Below, one piece after another: positions 43,753 to 53,842 of a stretch of 64,000 nt of DNA (the stretch's first letter is position 1; every line of letters begins with the position of its first letter). The notes under the pieces were generated by a model that saw only the letters and a program-made list of their open reading frames with translations, made no database searches and was not told the DNA's origin. Source of the DNA: Aeromicrobium piscarium (GTDB lineage Bacteria; Actinomycetota; Actinomycetes; Propionibacteriales; Nocardioidaceae); the NCBI RefSeq assembly GCF_007421815.1, contig NZ_VLNT01000013.1, positions 1 through 64,000 on the forward strand, written 5' to 3'. The translations under genes and the position numbers were made by a program.

Positions 43753-43861
43753 GGTACGTCATCAACCGTACCGGCGTCGGAGCGGTAAGCCGTCAACCTC
43801 ATCACTGCTTCATCAGGTTGATGGCCTACCGCCCGGACGAGGATTCGGTTGATGGTCTACC
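43753..43861. repeat. Family A word array, locus A4 (4 words, 109 bp)
   Basis: Forward words lie at 43753 (GGTACGTCATCAACCGT) and 43784 (GGTAAGCCGTCAACCTC), inverted words at 43814 and 43845. Starts are 31, 30 and 31 bp apart, the same as A3 and B1. It lies downstream of the proline-utilisation gene and upstream of fumC, both on the minus strand. Confidence 0.87.
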
Positions 43862-43875
43862 GCTCCCAGGGCGGG

Positions 43876-46800
43876 TCAGATGATGGCGTCGGTGAGGTGG
43901 TTGGGGGTGCCGAAGCGGTGGGCGGTGATGCTGATCGCCTGCTCGTGCAGGAACGGCAGCAGCTCGATGCGCCCGGCCTCGGTGACCTCGTGGTCGTAGA
44001 CCGCGACATCGGGACGGCCGCCGATCACCGGGTAGACCGAGGCGGCCGACCCTCCCACGAGGCGTACCCGCTGGGCCGGACCGGAGGCGAGGGCACGGAG
44101 CCAGGCCTCGTCGGCCAGCACCTCGACGTCCAGGCCGGTGCCCTCGAACAGTGCCGCGTAGCGGCGGTCGGGCAGCGACACGGTCACCGGGGCGTCCACC
44201 GAGATCGCCGCAGCGGCGACCCGCACGAGGTCCGCGACGTCACCACCGGTGGCGAAACGGATCACGGCCGGGCAGGGCAGGTAGCGGAAGACGTTGCGCT
44301 CCGCGGTCAGGCCGCTCACGTCCTTGCGGATGCCGAACTCCGTCCGCAGCATCGCGGCGTCGCTGTGCGTCGCGCGGGTCAGACGCTCGCGGGCGGCGTC
44401 GTCGAGTCCGGTGACCTTGGCGGCCTCCTGCACGAAGCGGACCACGTCATCGGCGGGGCTGTCCTGTGCGGTGGCCTCGGACGACGTCCAGTCCCCGAGG
44501 GCGACCAGGTAGTTCGGTCCGCCCGCCTTGGCGCCCGGGCCGACCGCCGACTTCTTCCAGCCGCCGAAGGGCTGGCGCCGCACGATCGCTCCGGTGATGC
44601 CGCGGTTGACGTAGACATTGCCCGCCTGGACCTCGCGCAGCCAGAGCTCGATGTCATCGGCGTCCAGCGAGTGGAGGCCGGCGGTGAGTCCGTACTCGAC
44701 GCGGTTCTGCAGCTCGATCGCCTCCTCGAGGGTGTCGGCGGTCATGATGCCGAGGATCGGGCCGAAGTACTCGGTGAGGTGGTACTCCGAGCCCGGGGCG
44801 ACACCGTCGCGGACGCCCGGGCTCCACAGCCGGCCGGTCTCGTCGAGCTGCTGGGGACGCACCAGCCAGGTCTCGGTCGAGCCGAGCTTGGTCAGGCCGC
44901 GCAGCAGTTTGCCCTCGGCGGGCTCGACGACAGGGCCCATCTGGGCGGTCGGGTCGGACGGCCAGGCGACCTTGAGCGAACGCACGGCGTCCAGCAGCTG
45001 GCGGCGGAAGCGCGGCGACTTCGCGACCGAGCCGACGAGGATCACCAGCGACGCGGCCGAGCACTTCTGGCCCGCGTGGCCGAAGGCCGAGTAGACGACG
45101 TCCTTGACGGCGAGGTCGAGGTCGGCGCTCTCCGCGACGATGATCGAGTTCTTACCGCTCGTCTCACCGAAGAGCGGCAGATCCGGGCGGAAGCTCCGGA
45201 AGAGCTCGGCGGTCTCGAAGGCACCGGTCAGGATCAACCGGTCGACCCGCGGGTCGCTGATGAGCTGGCGGCCGAGCTGGTCCTCGCCGACGTTGACGAG
45301 GCGCAGTACGTCGCGCGGGACACCGGCCTCCCACAGCGCCTGCACCATGATCGCGCCGCAACGGCGGGCTTGCGGGGCGGGCTTGATGATGACCGACGAG
45401 CCGGCCGCGAGGGCGGCGAGAGTCGACCCTGCCGGGATGGCGACGGGGAAGTTCCACGGTGGCACGACCAGCGTCAGGCCGACCGGATGGAACTCCGCGC
45501 CGTCGACCTCGTCGAGCTGACGGGCGAGCTCGGCATAGTGCAGGGCGAAGTCGATGGCCTCGGAGACCTCAGGATCGGACTGGTCGAGGGTCTTGCCGCA
45601 CTCGGAGGCCATGACCTCCAGCAGCCCGGCACGGTTCTTCTCGAGGCTGTGCGCGGCGCGCACAAGGATGTCCGCACGTTCGGCCCCGCTCAGCGCGCCC
45701 CATGAGGCCGACGCGTCGACGGCGCCGGTGATCTGGTCGTCGAGATCGCGCGGGTGGGCGATCGTGTGCTCGGCCACGACGTCCTCGCCCAACACGGAGT
45801 CGTCGATGCGGTCGAAGATCCCGCGCGCCCACTCCAGGTTGGCCGGCAGCGACGGGTCGGTGTCGGGCGTGTTGGCGAACTCCGCGGGGAACGGCTCGGG
45901 GTCGGCACGCCGGTCCTGCGCGCGGTTCGGTAGGGGCGCCTCGGTGAACATCATGCCCAGCGAGGTGCGGAAGCGCTGCTCCTCGCGGCGGAAGAGATCC
46001 TCATTCGCCGAGAGCTCGAAGACCGCCGACATGAAGTTCTCCGAGCTGGCGCCTTCCTCGAGACGACGAATGAGGTACGCGATCGCGACGTCGAACTCGC
46101 GAGGATGCACGACGGGGGTGTACAGCAGGAGCTCGCCCACGTCGCGGCGCACGGCGGCGGCCTGACCGGGCGCCATGCCGAGCAGCATCTCGAAGTCGAC
46201 GCCACTGCGGACGCCCCGCTCGCCGGCCAGCAGCCAGGTCCAGGCGAGATCGAAGAGATTGTGTCCGGCGACGCCCACCCGCACGTTGGCGATGTGGTCC
46301 GGGTTCAGCGCGTAGTCGATGACGCTCTTGTAGCTCGCATCCGACTCGGCCTTGCTCGACCAGGTCGCCAGCGGCCAGCCGTGCAGCGAGGCCTCCACCT
46401 GCTCCATCGGCAGGTTCGCGCCCTTGACGACGCGCACCTTGACCGATGCGCCGCCACGAGCGACGCGCTTGGCCGCCCAGTCCTGCACGCGCTGCATCGC
46501 GCCGAGCGCGTCCGGGAGATAGGCCTGGAGGACGATGCCGCCCTGCAGCTTCTCGAACTGCGGCATGTCCAGGATGCGGGTGAAGACCTCGATGGTCAGA
46601 TCGAGATCGTGGTACTCCTCCATGTCGAGGTTGATGAACTTCGGTGTGGGGGCGGCCGCGGCGCGCTCGTAGAGCGGCACGAGGCTCTCGACGATGTGGT
46701 CCGCGGCGTCGTCGAAGGCCCACCGATTGTGCGGGGCGACGGTCGAGGAGACCTTGATCGACACGTAGTCGACGTCCTCGCGAGCCAGCAGCGTGTGGGT

Positions 46801-47289
46801 GCCCTCGAGTCGCTTGGCGGCCTCCTCCTCGCCGAGGACGGCCTCGCCGAGCAGGTTCATGTTGAGGCGCGTGCCAGGCTTGCGGATCTTGGCGATCGCC
46901 TGTCCGAGCTGCTCGTCGCGCGCGTCGATGACGAGGTGACCGACCATCTGGCGCAGTACACGGCGCACGATCGGGATGACCAGCCTGGGAGCCACGCGGC
47001 CGGCGACGGCCCCGACCTTGACGGCGACCTTGAGGTACCACTGCAGGAAGCCGGGAACGTCGCGAGCGAGCTCCGCGAACTTCTGCGCCGCGATGCGCTC
47101 GTCCTCGGGGCGGATGACGCCGTCGATGAAGCCCACGGTGAAGTCGAGTCCCTTGGGGTCCTTCAGCAGGCCGGCGAGCTGGGCGGCGGAGCGGTCGACC
47201 GGCTCTTTCTCGGCGGCCTGGAGCCAGGCGCGCACGAGGGCGACGGCGTCGTCGGCGAGCGAGTCGGGAAGCGGGAGGGGAGCGGTCAT
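43876..47289 (-). CDS. putA: Fused proline dehydrogenase / glutamate-semialdehyde dehydrogenase (PutA-like)
   Basis: This 1137-residue protein starts at ATG 47289. The first half (about residues 1-480) is a proline dehydrogenase barrel with YVSIKVSSTVAPHNRWAFDD, FINLDMEEYHDLDLTIEVF and KVRVVKGANLPMEQVEAS. The second half (about 520-1000) is an aldehyde dehydrogenase with VVPPWNFPVAIPAG, the Glu region LFGETSGKNSIIVA and the catalytic Cys in GQKCSAASLVI. About 130 residues of a further domain follow. It oxidises proline to glutamate in two steps using FAD and NAD. No DNA-binding domain is present; the divergent LysR-type gene is the likely regulator. Confidence 0.95.
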   Translation of the reverse strand: MTAPLPLPDSLADDAVALVRAWLQAAEKEPVDRSAAQLAGLLKDPKGLDFTVGFIDGVIRPEDERIAAQKFAELARDVPGFLQWYLKVAVKVGAVAGRVAPRLVIPIVRRVLRQMVGHLVIDARDEQLGQAIAKIRKPGTRLNMNLLGEAVLGEEEAAKRLEGTHTLLAREDVDYVSIKVSSTVAPHNRWAFDDAADHIVESLVPLYERAAAAPTPKFINLDMEEYHDLDLTIEVFTRILDMPQFEKLQGGIVLQAYLPDALGAMQRVQDWAAKRVARGGASVKVRVVKGANLPMEQVEASLHGWPLATWSSKAESDASYKSVIDYALNPDHIANVRVGVAGHNLFDLAWTWLLAGERGVRSGVDFEMLLGMAPGQAAAVRRDVGELLLYTPVVHPREFDVAIAYLIRRLEEGASSENFMSAVFELSANEDLFRREEQRFRTSLGMMFTEAPLPNRAQDRRADPEPFPAEFANTPDTDPSLPANLEWARGIFDRIDDSVLGEDVVAEHTIAHPRDLDDQITGAVDASASWGALSGAERADILVRAAHSLEKNRAGLLEVMASECGKTLDQSDPEVSEAIDFALHYAELARQLDEVDGAEFHPVGLTLVVPPWNFPVAIPAGSTLAALAAGSSVIIKPAPQARRCGAIMVQALWEAGVPRDVLRLVNVGEDQLGRQLISDPRVDRLILTGAFETAELFRSFRPDLPLFGETSGKNSIIVAESADLDLAVKDVVYSAFGHAGQKCSAASLVILVGSVAKSPRFRRQLLDAVRSLKVAWPSDPTAQMGPVVEPAEGKLLRGLTKLGSTETWLVRPQQLDETGRLWSPGVRDGVAPGSEYHLTEYFGPILGIMTADTLEEAIELQNRVEYGLTAGLHSLDADDIELWLREVQAGNVYVNRGITGAIVRRQPFGGWKKSAVGPGAKAGGPNYLVALGDWTSSEATAQDSPADDVVRFVQEAAKVTGLDDAARERLTRATHSDAAMLRTEFGIRKDVSGLTAERNVFRYLPCPAVIRFATGGDVADLVRVAAAAISVDAPVTVSLPDRRYAALFEGTGLDVEVLADEAWLRALASGPAQRVRLVGGSAASVYPVIGGRPDVAVYDHEVTEAGRIELLPFLHEQAISITAHRFGTPNHLTDAII

Positions 47290-47371
47290 GACACCAGTAT
47301 GAGAACCATGACACTTCAGGTAAAGTGACGTTTCCTTATCGATATCGTTCGGTTCATGTGAAGGATTGCCG

Positions 47372-48301
47372 ATGCTCGACGTGCGTCGCCTCACCCTGCT
47401 GCGCGAGCTCCACCATCGCGGGACGATCGTGGAGGTCGCCGCGGCGCTCCACCAGTCGCCGTCGTCGGTATCGCAGCAGCTGACGATCCTCGAACGCGAG
47501 GTCGGCGTGCCGCTGCTGCGTCGTACGGGCCGACGACTCGCGCTCACCCCGCAGGCCGAGATCCTCGTCGGCCACACCGAGGCGATCGTGGCTCGGCTGG
47601 AGCTGGCGGAGACCGAGCTGGAGGAGTCGCTGGACGCCGCCGTCGGCACCGTGAGGATCGGCATCTTCCAGTCCGCGGCGCTGGCTCTCATGCCGCGGAT
47701 GCTCGTGAGCCTGCGCGACACGCATCCGTTCGTGCGGGTCGAGATGCAGCAGCGAGAGCCGGCGGCCGCGCTCGGGGCGACCTCGATCGGCGATGTCGAT
47801 CTCGTGGTGGCCGAGCAGTATCCCGGTCACGCCGCGCCATGGCATGCCGAGCTGGACCGGGTGCCGTTGTTCGCCGACCGCATCCGTCTGGTGACTCCCC
47901 GAGTCGGCCCGCTGGCCGAGATCACCACGGTGGACGAGGCGGCCACGGCGCCGTGGACGATGGAGCCCGACGATGTCGCCTCCCGCCACTGGGCCGAGCA
48001 ACGATGCCGCGTGGCCGGATTCGAACCGGATGTGCGCTATGAGACCCCCGATCTCCAGGCTCAGATCGACCTGGTCGAGGCCGGCATCGCCGTTGCGCTC
48101 ATCCCCGATCTCATGTGGTTGGGACGTGAGGCGGAGGTGCAGCTGCATGACCTCGAGGGGGAGCCGCGCCGCCAGGTCTTCACCGCCACCCGTCCGTCCG
48201 TGGCGCAGAGCCCGGCGATCGTCGCCTGCCGCGAGACGCTGGTCAGCGTGGCCGCGAGCCTCGAAGAACCCAATACGACTCCCGGCGTCCCTGCAGCCTG
48301 A
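47372..48301 (+). CDS. LysR-family transcriptional regulator, likely controls putA
   Basis: This 309-residue protein has ATG 47372 behind GAAGGA. The N-terminal helix-turn-helix (residues 1-60, including IVEVAAALHQSPSSVSQQLTILEREV) and a periplasmic-binding-like effector domain (about 90-295) are typical. It is divergent from putA across 82 bp, which contains an AT-rich segment (TTTCCTTATCGATATCG) suited to operator and promoters. Proline-responsive activation is inferred from position. Its 3' end overlaps the convergent spermidine-synthase-like gene by 59 bp. Confidence 0.92.
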   Translation: MLDVRRLTLLRELHHRGTIVEVAAALHQSPSSVSQQLTILEREVGVPLLRRTGRRLALTPQAEILVGHTEAIVARLELAETELEESLDAAVGTVRIGIFQSAALALMPRMLVSLRDTHPFVRVEMQQREPAAALGATSIGDVDLVVAEQYPGHAAPWHAELDRVPLFADRIRLVTPRVGPLAEITTVDEAATAPWTMEPDDVASRHWAEQRCRVAGFEPDVRYETPDLQAQIDLVEAGIAVALIPDLMWLGREAEVQLHDLEGEPRRQVFTATRPSVAQSPAIVACRETLVSVAASLEEPNTTPGVPAA

Positions 48302-48860
48302 CCGGAACGTCGCGGGCTTCGACCTGCTCGAAGTGCTCCGCGAGGCGGGCGCGCAGCGTGGGGGAGTCTGCCATCGACCAGACGCACAGGTGGCCGGTCG
48401 GCCGTAACCGGGTCGCGCACTGCTCGATGAAGTCCGTCTCGTAGACCTTCGCATTGGCGTCGTGCACGAGGAAGTCCGGCCCGTTGTCGACATCGAGCAC
48501 GATCGCATCGAGGCTCGACGGGAGCTGCGCGGTCACGATGTCGCGGACGTCCCCGGTCTCGATCGCGGTTCGTGGATCTGCCGTCAGCTCACGGCCGCCC
48601 GGGATGGTGTCGTCGGCGAACCACCCCACGACATCGGCCTCCACCTCGGCGACGATCACCCGATCGGCGCCCCCGTCGAGCAGCGCTCGGAGCGTGTAGC
48701 CGAGCCCCAGACCCCCGACGAGGACGTCACGGGCTCCCAGCTCGAGCACCACCTGGGCGAGCAGCCGCTCGGAGCTGGTCTCGGCGTCGTCCATCACGAA
48801 GACGCCGTTGACGCGAAGTTCCAGGGCGCCGTCCACGCGGCGTCGCAGGTGGGCGGTCAT
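48243..48860 (-). CDS. Spermidine-synthase-like methyltransferase-fold protein
   Basis: This 205-residue protein has a Rossmann domain of SpeE type: LGARDVLVGGLGLGYTLRALLDGGADRVIVAEVE, then LDAIVLDVDNGPDFLVHDAN. The polyamine-site Asp/Tyr set of true spermidine synthases is not clearly seen, so the substrate is uncertain. It overlaps the upstream alpha/beta-hydrolase gene by 4 bp and ends inside the LysR gene on the other strand. Confidence 0.82.
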   Translation of the reverse strand: MTAHLRRRVDGALELRVNGVFVMDDAETSSERLLAQVVLELGARDVLVGGLGLGYTLRALLDGGADRVIVAEVEADVVGWFADDTIPGGRELTADPRTAIETGDVRDIVTAQLPSSLDAIVLDVDNGPDFLVHDANAKVYETDFIEQCATRLRPTGHLCVWSMADSPTLRARLAEHFEQVEARDVPVRLQGRRESYWVLRGSRPR

Positions 48861-49759
48861 GCCCTTCGCGCGGTGCGGTCGATGGCATCGACGACGGCGG
48901 GCTGTGCGGCGACGGGGAGATCGTGGCCCATTCCCGCGATCTTCAACAGTTCGGCCTGCGGGAGAGCGCGGGCAGTAGAGGTGCCGCCGGAGGGATGCAC
49001 CATGCGGTCCTCGGTGCCGTGCACGACCATCGCCGGCACTCGTACCGACCGCAGCGCCTTCCGGCGGTCGCGCTGGGTGAGGATCGCCAGGACGTGGCGG
49101 GTGACCCCGGCGGAGGTCCAGCCGCGGTCGTAGGTCAGTTCCGCGGTGGCGCGGACGAGATCGGGGTCGTCGGGAAAGCCGGGGGAGCCGATCGCCCGAC
49201 TCGCCGCGAGCTGTCCGGCGATGAACTCCTCGCGGCTGGCGGCTCCCGGTCGCAGCATCATCGGGATCAGCCGCGGATCCATCCAGCCGGCGAAGCGCGA
49301 TCCGGTCGTCGACATGATCGAGGTGAGCGAGGCGGTCCGTCCGGGATGGGCGATCGCGAAGGTCTGGGCCACCATCCCGCCCATCGACGCTCCGACGATG
49401 TGCGCCCGGTCGATCTCCAGCCGGTCGAGCAGCCCGGCGGCGTCATCGGCGAGATCGCCGAGCGTGTAGGGGACCTGCCGCTGGATCCCGAGTGCTGCCC
49501 GCACGATGTCGAGACGAGTCACCTGCTGGTCGCGGAGTGCGGTCGACCGGCCGGTGTCGCGGTTGTCGTACCGAATGACGCGATATCCGCGGTCGACCAG
49601 TTGCTCGCAGAAACCGTCGGGCCACAGGTGCATCGGCGAGCCGAGCCCCATGATCAGCAGGACCACGGGGGCGTCCTCGTCGCCCCAGCTCTCGAAGCAG
49701 AGCGTCAGCCCGGAGTCGAGATGGGCGAACCGCTCACTCGCCGAGGGCGCGATGCTCAC
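48857..49759 (-). CDS. Alpha/beta-hydrolase
   Basis: This 300-residue protein has [17 protein letters not shown] (oxyanion region), the nucleophile elbow [10 protein letters not shown] (Ser near residue 125), a late acidic residue in [13 protein letters not shown] and the catalytic His in GMGHDLPVA. It resembles actinobacterial esterases/epoxide-hydrolase-like enzymes; the substrate is unknown. It overlaps glpX by 4 bp and the SpeE-like gene by 4 bp, making a glpX-hydrolase-SpeE operon. Confidence 0.9.
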   Translation of the reverse strand: MSIAPSASERFAHLDSGLTLCFESWGDEDAPVVLLIMGLGSPMHLWPDGFCEQLVDRGYRVIRYDNRDTGRSTALRDQQVTRLDIVRAALGIQRQVPYTLGDLADDAAGLLDRLEIDRAHIVGASMGGMVAQTFAIAHPGRTASLTSIMSTTGSRFAGWMDPRLIPMMLRPGAASREEFIAGQLAASRAIGSPGFPDDPDLVRATAELTYDRGWTSAGVTRHVLAILTQRDRRKALRSVRVPAMVVHGTEDRMVHPSGGTSTARALPQAELLKIAGMGHDLPVAAQPAVVDAIDRTARRA

Positions 49760-50763
49760 TGGTCGTAGTCGACCGCCGAGTAGGCGCGCAGCTTGCTCAG
49801 GCGGTGCTCGCTGAAGATCTTGCGGATGGTGCCCGAGCGCGAGCGCATGACGATCGACTCGGTGTAGGCGACGGGCCCGGCGTACCGGACGCCCTGCATC
49901 AGCTCGCCGTCGGTGATGCCCGTCGCCACGAAGAAGCAGTCATCGGTGCTCACGAGGTCATCGGTGGAGAGCACGCGGTCCAGATCGTGTCCGGCGTCGA
50001 GGGCCTGCTGGCGCTCCTCATCGTCCTTGGGGGTGAGGCGTCCCTGGATGACACCGCCGATCGCCTTCATCGCGCAGGCGGTGATGATGCCCTCGGGCGT
50101 GCCGCCGATCCCGACGAGCAGATCGACGCCGGTGGCGGGACGCGCCGCCATGATGCCGCCGGCGATGTCGCCGTCGGTGATGAACTTGATGCGGGCGCCG
50201 GTCGACCGGATCTCGTCGACGAGGTGCTGATGGCGCGGCCGGTCCAACAGACAGACGGTCACGTCCGCGACCTGGACGCCCTTGGCCTTGGCGACGATCG
50301 CGATGTTCTCCGAGACGGGAAGGCGGATGTCGACCGAGTCGGCCGCCTCGGGACCGGCCACCAGCTTCTCCATGTAGAAGACAGCCGAGGGGTCGTACAT
50401 GGCGCCGCGTGGCGCCACCGCCATGACGGAGATGGAGTTCGGCATGCTCTTGGCCGTCAGCGTGGTGCCGTCGATCGGGTCGACCGCGACATCGCACTCC
50501 GGGCCGTGCCCGTCACCCACGTGCTCGCCGTTGTACAGCATGGGAGCGTTGTCCTTCTCGCCCTCGCCGATCACGACCACCCCGTCCATCGCCACGGTGT
50601 TGACGAGACTGCGCATGGCGTTGACCGCGACACCGTCCGCGCCGTTCTTGTCGCCACGGCCCACCCAGCGGCCGGCGGCCAGGGCACCGGCCTCGGTCAC
50701 CCGGACCAGATCGAGGGCGAGATTGCGGTCAGGGGCATCGGCGGCAGGCGTCAGAGTCTCCAC
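49756..50763 (-). CDS. glpX: Class II fructose-1,6-bisphosphatase
   Basis: This 335-residue enzyme starts at GTG. It has the lithium-sensitive phosphatase motif [20 protein letters not shown] (about residues 90-109), the upstream acidic [11 protein letters not shown], and [20 protein letters not shown]. It dephosphorylates fructose bisphosphate in gluconeogenesis. It matches Rv1099c, the sole FBPase of mycobacteria by current knowledge. It is the first gene of a minus-strand operon. Confidence 0.96.
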   Translation of the reverse strand: METLTPAADAPDRNLALDLVRVTEAGALAAGRWVGRGDKNGADGVAVNAMRSLVNTVAMDGVVVIGEGEKDNAPMLYNGEHVGDGHGPECDVAVDPIDGTTLTAKSMPNSISVMAVAPRGAMYDPSAVFYMEKLVAGPEAADSVDIRLPVSENIAIVAKAKGVQVADVTVCLLDRPRHQHLVDEIRSTGARIKFITDGDIAGGIMAARPATGVDLLVGIGGTPEGIITACAMKAIGGVIQGRLTPKDDEERQQALDAGHDLDRVLSTDDLVSTDDCFFVATGITDGELMQGVRYAGPVAYTESIVMRSRSGTIRKIFSEHRLSKLRAYSAVDYDQ

Positions 50764-50835
50764 ACCGGCATCCTAACGGGGTTCGCGGGGGTCGCTAATG
50801 TGGCGGGCGTTCGGGTAACACGATCCAGGAGAACG

Positions 50836-51378
50836 ATGAGCGGCTACGGCGGCGCGAATGCCAAGATGAGCGACGTCCTGCGCAGCGTCCTGCTGTTGAC
50901 GGCCGGCGTGCTCGTGGTGTTCGTCATCGGCCGGATCTTCTTCACCGTCGAGCCGGACCGTCCTGTCTCGGAGGTGGACTACCTCACCGCCGCCGAGGGC
51001 GTGGAGCCGTCCGCGGGCTTCGATCCGTGGGTGCCTGAGCAGCTGCCGGACGGATGGATGGCCAATTCGGCGAGGATCGACGCCGCCACGTGGGAGATGG
51101 GGGTCGTCACCGACGACGACGAGTTCGTCGGCATCCGCCAACTGCTCGACGGCGACGGAGAGGCCCTCGACCGGGCGATCGACGAAGACGCCCGTGAGGA
51201 GACCGTGAACGGCGTGGTCTGGCAGGTGAGCGACTCCGGCGATGAGCTCGTCTATGCCACGACCGAGGACGATGTGACGACGGTCGTGAGGTCGACGACC
51301 TCGGCCGAGGTGACGCGGGACTATGTCTCGTCGCTGGTGCGGTTCTCCGAGCTCGCCTCGGCGGACGCGAGCCGCTGA
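50836..51378 (+). CDS. DUF4245 membrane-anchored protein
   Basis: This 180-residue protein has ATG 50836 after AGGAGA. It has a short cytoplasmic N-terminus, one membrane helix (about residues 15-37, [20 protein letters not shown]), then an exterior beta-rich DUF4245 domain with [18 protein letters not shown] and VNGVVWQV. It is divergent from glpX, exactly as Rv1100 is in mycobacteria. Function is unknown. Its last 58 bp overlap the end of xseB on the other strand. Confidence 0.9.
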   Translation: MSGYGGANAKMSDVLRSVLLLTAGVLVVFVIGRIFFTVEPDRPVSEVDYLTAAEGVEPSAGFDPWVPEQLPDGWMANSARIDAATWEMGVVTDDDEFVGIRQLLDGDGEALDRAIDEDAREETVNGVVWQVSDSGDELVYATTEDDVTTVVRSTTSAEVTRDYVSSLVRFSELASADASR

Positions 51379-51560
51379 CGGGCGCCGTCGAGCCACGTCT
51401 GACAGATCTCGGCGAGCTCCTCGCCGCGCTCCCACAGCGCCAGGGACTCCTCGAGTGTGGTGCCACCGGTCTCCAGCTTCTGGACGATGCCGATGAGTTC
51501 GTCGCGGGCTTGTTCGTAGCTCAGCTCCGGGCCGGTTCCGGGCAGGGCGTCAGTGCTCAT
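51321..51560 (-). CDS. xseB: Exodeoxyribonuclease VII small subunit
   Basis: This 79-residue protein has ATG 51560. The conserved XseB helices are visible as [42 protein letters not shown], read in two adjacent segments at about residues 13-54. It binds XseA in excess to make the single-strand exonuclease. Its start lies 11 bp inside the xseA end, which implies coupled translation. Confidence 0.94.
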   Translation of the reverse strand: MSTDALPGTGPELSYEQARDELIGIVQKLETGGTTLEESLALWERGEELAEICQTWLDGARQRLASAEASSENRTSDET

Positions 51561-52776
51561 GGCGGTGCTCCTCGATGGACTCGACACGGGCCGTGAGCAG
51601 CCCGTCGGTGAGGTGGATGGCGAGTTGGTCGCCCGTGCCGACCTGCTCCGTGCTCGTGACCGGGTGGCCGTCGGCGTCCAGCGCCACGGCGTACCCGCGT
51701 TGCAAAGTGTTCAAGGGCGAGAGCGCGCGGACACGCGCCAGGTGGTGGCCGATCTCGTCGTGGGCGCGGTCGAGCCGGGCGCCCACTGCGCGGAGGGCCC
51801 GTTCGCGATGCTGGTCGACGAGAGCCCGCTGGACATCGACGACCGTGGTGGGGGTGGCGAGCACCGGGCGCGTGCGCAGGGTGGCGAGCGCCTGGGCCTC
51901 GCGCTCGATGAGGATCCGCAGTGCCTGACGGCCACGGGCGCGCATCTGGGTGAGACCGGTCACCTCCTCGCCGACATCCGGCACGATGCGCTTGGCCGCG
52001 TCGGTGGGGGTGGAGGCACGCAGATCGGCGACGAGGTCGAGCAGGGGGACGTCGGGCTCGTGGCCGATGGCACTCACGACCGGAGTGGTGACGGTATGCA
52101 CAGCGCGGATCAGGGCCTCGTCGGAGAAGGGCAGCAGATCCTCGACGCTGCCGCCGCCGCGGGCGATGACGATGAGGTCGATGGCCGGGTCGGCGTCGAG
52201 GGACCGCAGCTCCGCGACGACCTGGGCGGCGCTCTGCGGTCCCTGCATCAGCGCATGCCGGACATGGAGCGGGGCGGCGGCCCACCGGAGCCGGACATTC
52301 TCGACGACATCGCGCTCGGCGGCGGAGGCCTTGCCGGTGATGAGCCCGATGCCGCCGGGGAGGAGCGGCAGCGGCCGCTTGAGCCGTGGGTCGAAGAGCC
52401 CCTCGGCGGCGAGGAGCTGTTTGCGGCGTTCGAGCTGGGCGAGCAGTTCGCCCTCGCCGGCCGGGCGGATCTCGCGAATCGCCAGCGAGAGCCGGCCGCT
52501 GGGCTGGTAGAAGTCGGGTTTGGCGTGCACGACCACCCGGGCGCCCTCGGTGACCGGAGCCGGGGACGCGTCGAGCACGCTGGCGTGGCAGGTCGCCTGG
52601 ATGCTCATCTGGGCCTCCAGATCACGCAGGGTGAGGAAACAGACGCCCCGGCGGCGATTGAGCTGGGCGATCTCCGCCTCGACCCACACGGCCCCCAGGC
52701 GCCCGATATAGGTGCCGATCAACCCAGAGATCTGCCGCAACGGTGCGGGAGCGTCCGGACTGGTCTCGAGGGCCAT
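51550..52776 (-). CDS. xseA: Exodeoxyribonuclease VII large subunit
   Basis: This 408-residue protein has an N-terminal OB fold ([19 protein letters not shown] and CFLTLRD), then the catalytic domain with [40 protein letters not shown] (conserved Gly-rich and Asp motifs) and [28 protein letters not shown] long coiled coil and the C-terminal NTLQRGYAV complete the family. It degrades single-stranded DNA in repair. It pairs with xseB. Confidence 0.96.
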   Translation of the reverse strand: MALETSPDAPAPLRQISGLIGTYIGRLGAVWVEAEIAQLNRRRGVCFLTLRDLEAQMSIQATCHASVLDASPAPVTEGARVVVHAKPDFYQPSGRLSLAIREIRPAGEGELLAQLERRKQLLAAEGLFDPRLKRPLPLLPGGIGLITGKASAAERDVVENVRLRWAAAPLHVRHALMQGPQSAAQVVAELRSLDADPAIDLIVIARGGGSVEDLLPFSDEALIRAVHTVTTPVVSAIGHEPDVPLLDLVADLRASTPTDAAKRIVPDVGEEVTGLTQMRARGRQALRILIEREAQALATLRTRPVLATPTTVVDVQRALVDQHRERALRAVGARLDRAHDEIGHHLARVRALSPLNTLQRGYAVALDADGHPVTSTEQVGTGDQLAIHLTDGLLTARVESIEEHRHEH

Positions 52777-52843
52777 GGGGCGACCTTACCGAGGGCGACC
52801 GACAGTCCCGGTGGCGGTTTCGCGGGCCGCTACCATGGCGAAC

Positions 52844-53833
52844 ATGACGTCCTCGGTCGAACTCGGCATGCCCTCGGTGGGTGGCTCGGTCCTCCTGGCC
52901 GATCCTCGCGGTTACTGCGCGGGGGTGGACCGTGCCGTGATCACGGTCGAGAAGGCACTCGACCTGTACGGCGCCCCGGTCTACGTGCGCAAGCAGATCG
53001 TGCACAACAAGCACGTGGTGCACAACCTCGCCGCCCGCGGCGCGATCTTCGTCGAGGAGCTCGACGAAGTCCCCGCCGGCTCCACCGTGGTCTTCTCGGC
53101 GCACGGCGTGTCGCCGGCCGTCCACGCGCAGGCCGCCGAGCGCGATCTCAAGACCATCGACGCCACGTGCCCTCTGGTCACCAAGGTCCACCACGAGGCG
53201 AAGCGCTTCGCCAAGGAGGACTACCGGATCCTGCTGATCGGCCACGCCGGTCACGAGGAGGTCGAGGGCACCGCGGGCGAGGCTCCCGAGCACATCACGC
53301 TGGTGGAGCACCCCGATGACGTCGATGCCCTGGAGTTCGAGGAGGGCACCCGGTTGTCGTGGCTCTCGCAGACCACGCTGAGCGTCGACGAGACGATGGA
53401 GACGGTGCGCCGCCTGCGTGAGAAGTTCCCGCAGCTGGAGGATCCGCCGAGTGACGACATCTGCTATGCGACGCAGAACCGTCAGGTGGCCGTCAAGGAG
53501 ATCGCCAAGGACGCCGAGCTGGTGATCGTGGTGGGCTCGGCCAATTCGTCGAACTCGGTACGTCTGGTCGAGGTCGCCCTCGAGGGCGGGGCTCACGCGG
53601 CCTATCGGATCGATGACATCAGCGAGATCGACGACGCCTGGCTCGAGGGTGTCAGCACCGTCGGCGTCACGTCCGGCGCGTCGGTGCCCGATGATCTCGT
53701 GCAGGATGTGCTGGCCTATCTCGCCGAGCGGGGGATCGGCGATGCCCGGGCCATCCGCACGGCCGAGGAATCGCTGATGTTCGCCCTCCCGCCGGAGCTG
53801 CGTCGCGACCTCAAGGCCGCCGGCCAGAGCTGA
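52844..53833 (+). CDS. ispH: 4-hydroxy-3-methylbut-2-enyl diphosphate reductase
   Basis: This 329-residue enzyme carries the three Cys that hold its iron-sulfur cluster: [27 protein letters not shown] and a late [11 protein letters not shown]. The conserved substrate-binding motifs FSAHGVSP and [16 protein letters not shown] are present. It makes IPP and DMAPP in the last MEP-pathway step. A TACCAT box (52831-52836) lies 7 bp before ATG 52844, which suggests a leaderless transcript from this codon; an in-frame ATG 52835 would overlap that box. It is divergent from xseA. Confidence 0.95.
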   Translation: MTSSVELGMPSVGGSVLLADPRGYCAGVDRAVITVEKALDLYGAPVYVRKQIVHNKHVVHNLAARGAIFVEELDEVPAGSTVVFSAHGVSPAVHAQAAERDLKTIDATCPLVTKVHHEAKRFAKEDYRILLIGHAGHEEVEGTAGEAPEHITLVEHPDDVDALEFEEGTRLSWLSQTTLSVDETMETVRRLREKFPQLEDPPSDDICYATQNRQVAVKEIAKDAELVIVVGSANSSNSVRLVEVALEGGAHAAYRIDDISEIDDAWLEGVSTVGVTSGASVPDDLVQDVLAYLAERGIGDARAIRTAEESLMFALPPELRRDLKAAGQS

Positions 53834-53842
53834 CCGTCCCGA

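Noticed and set aside
42294..43883. Plus-strand open frame of 529 codons opposite fumC
   Set aside because: It is antisense to fumarase with repetitive Arg/Asp/Gly composition.
43849..45705. Plus-strand open frame of 618 codons opposite putA
   Set aside because: It covers the aldehyde dehydrogenase half of a clear enzyme on the other strand and has no recognisable domain.
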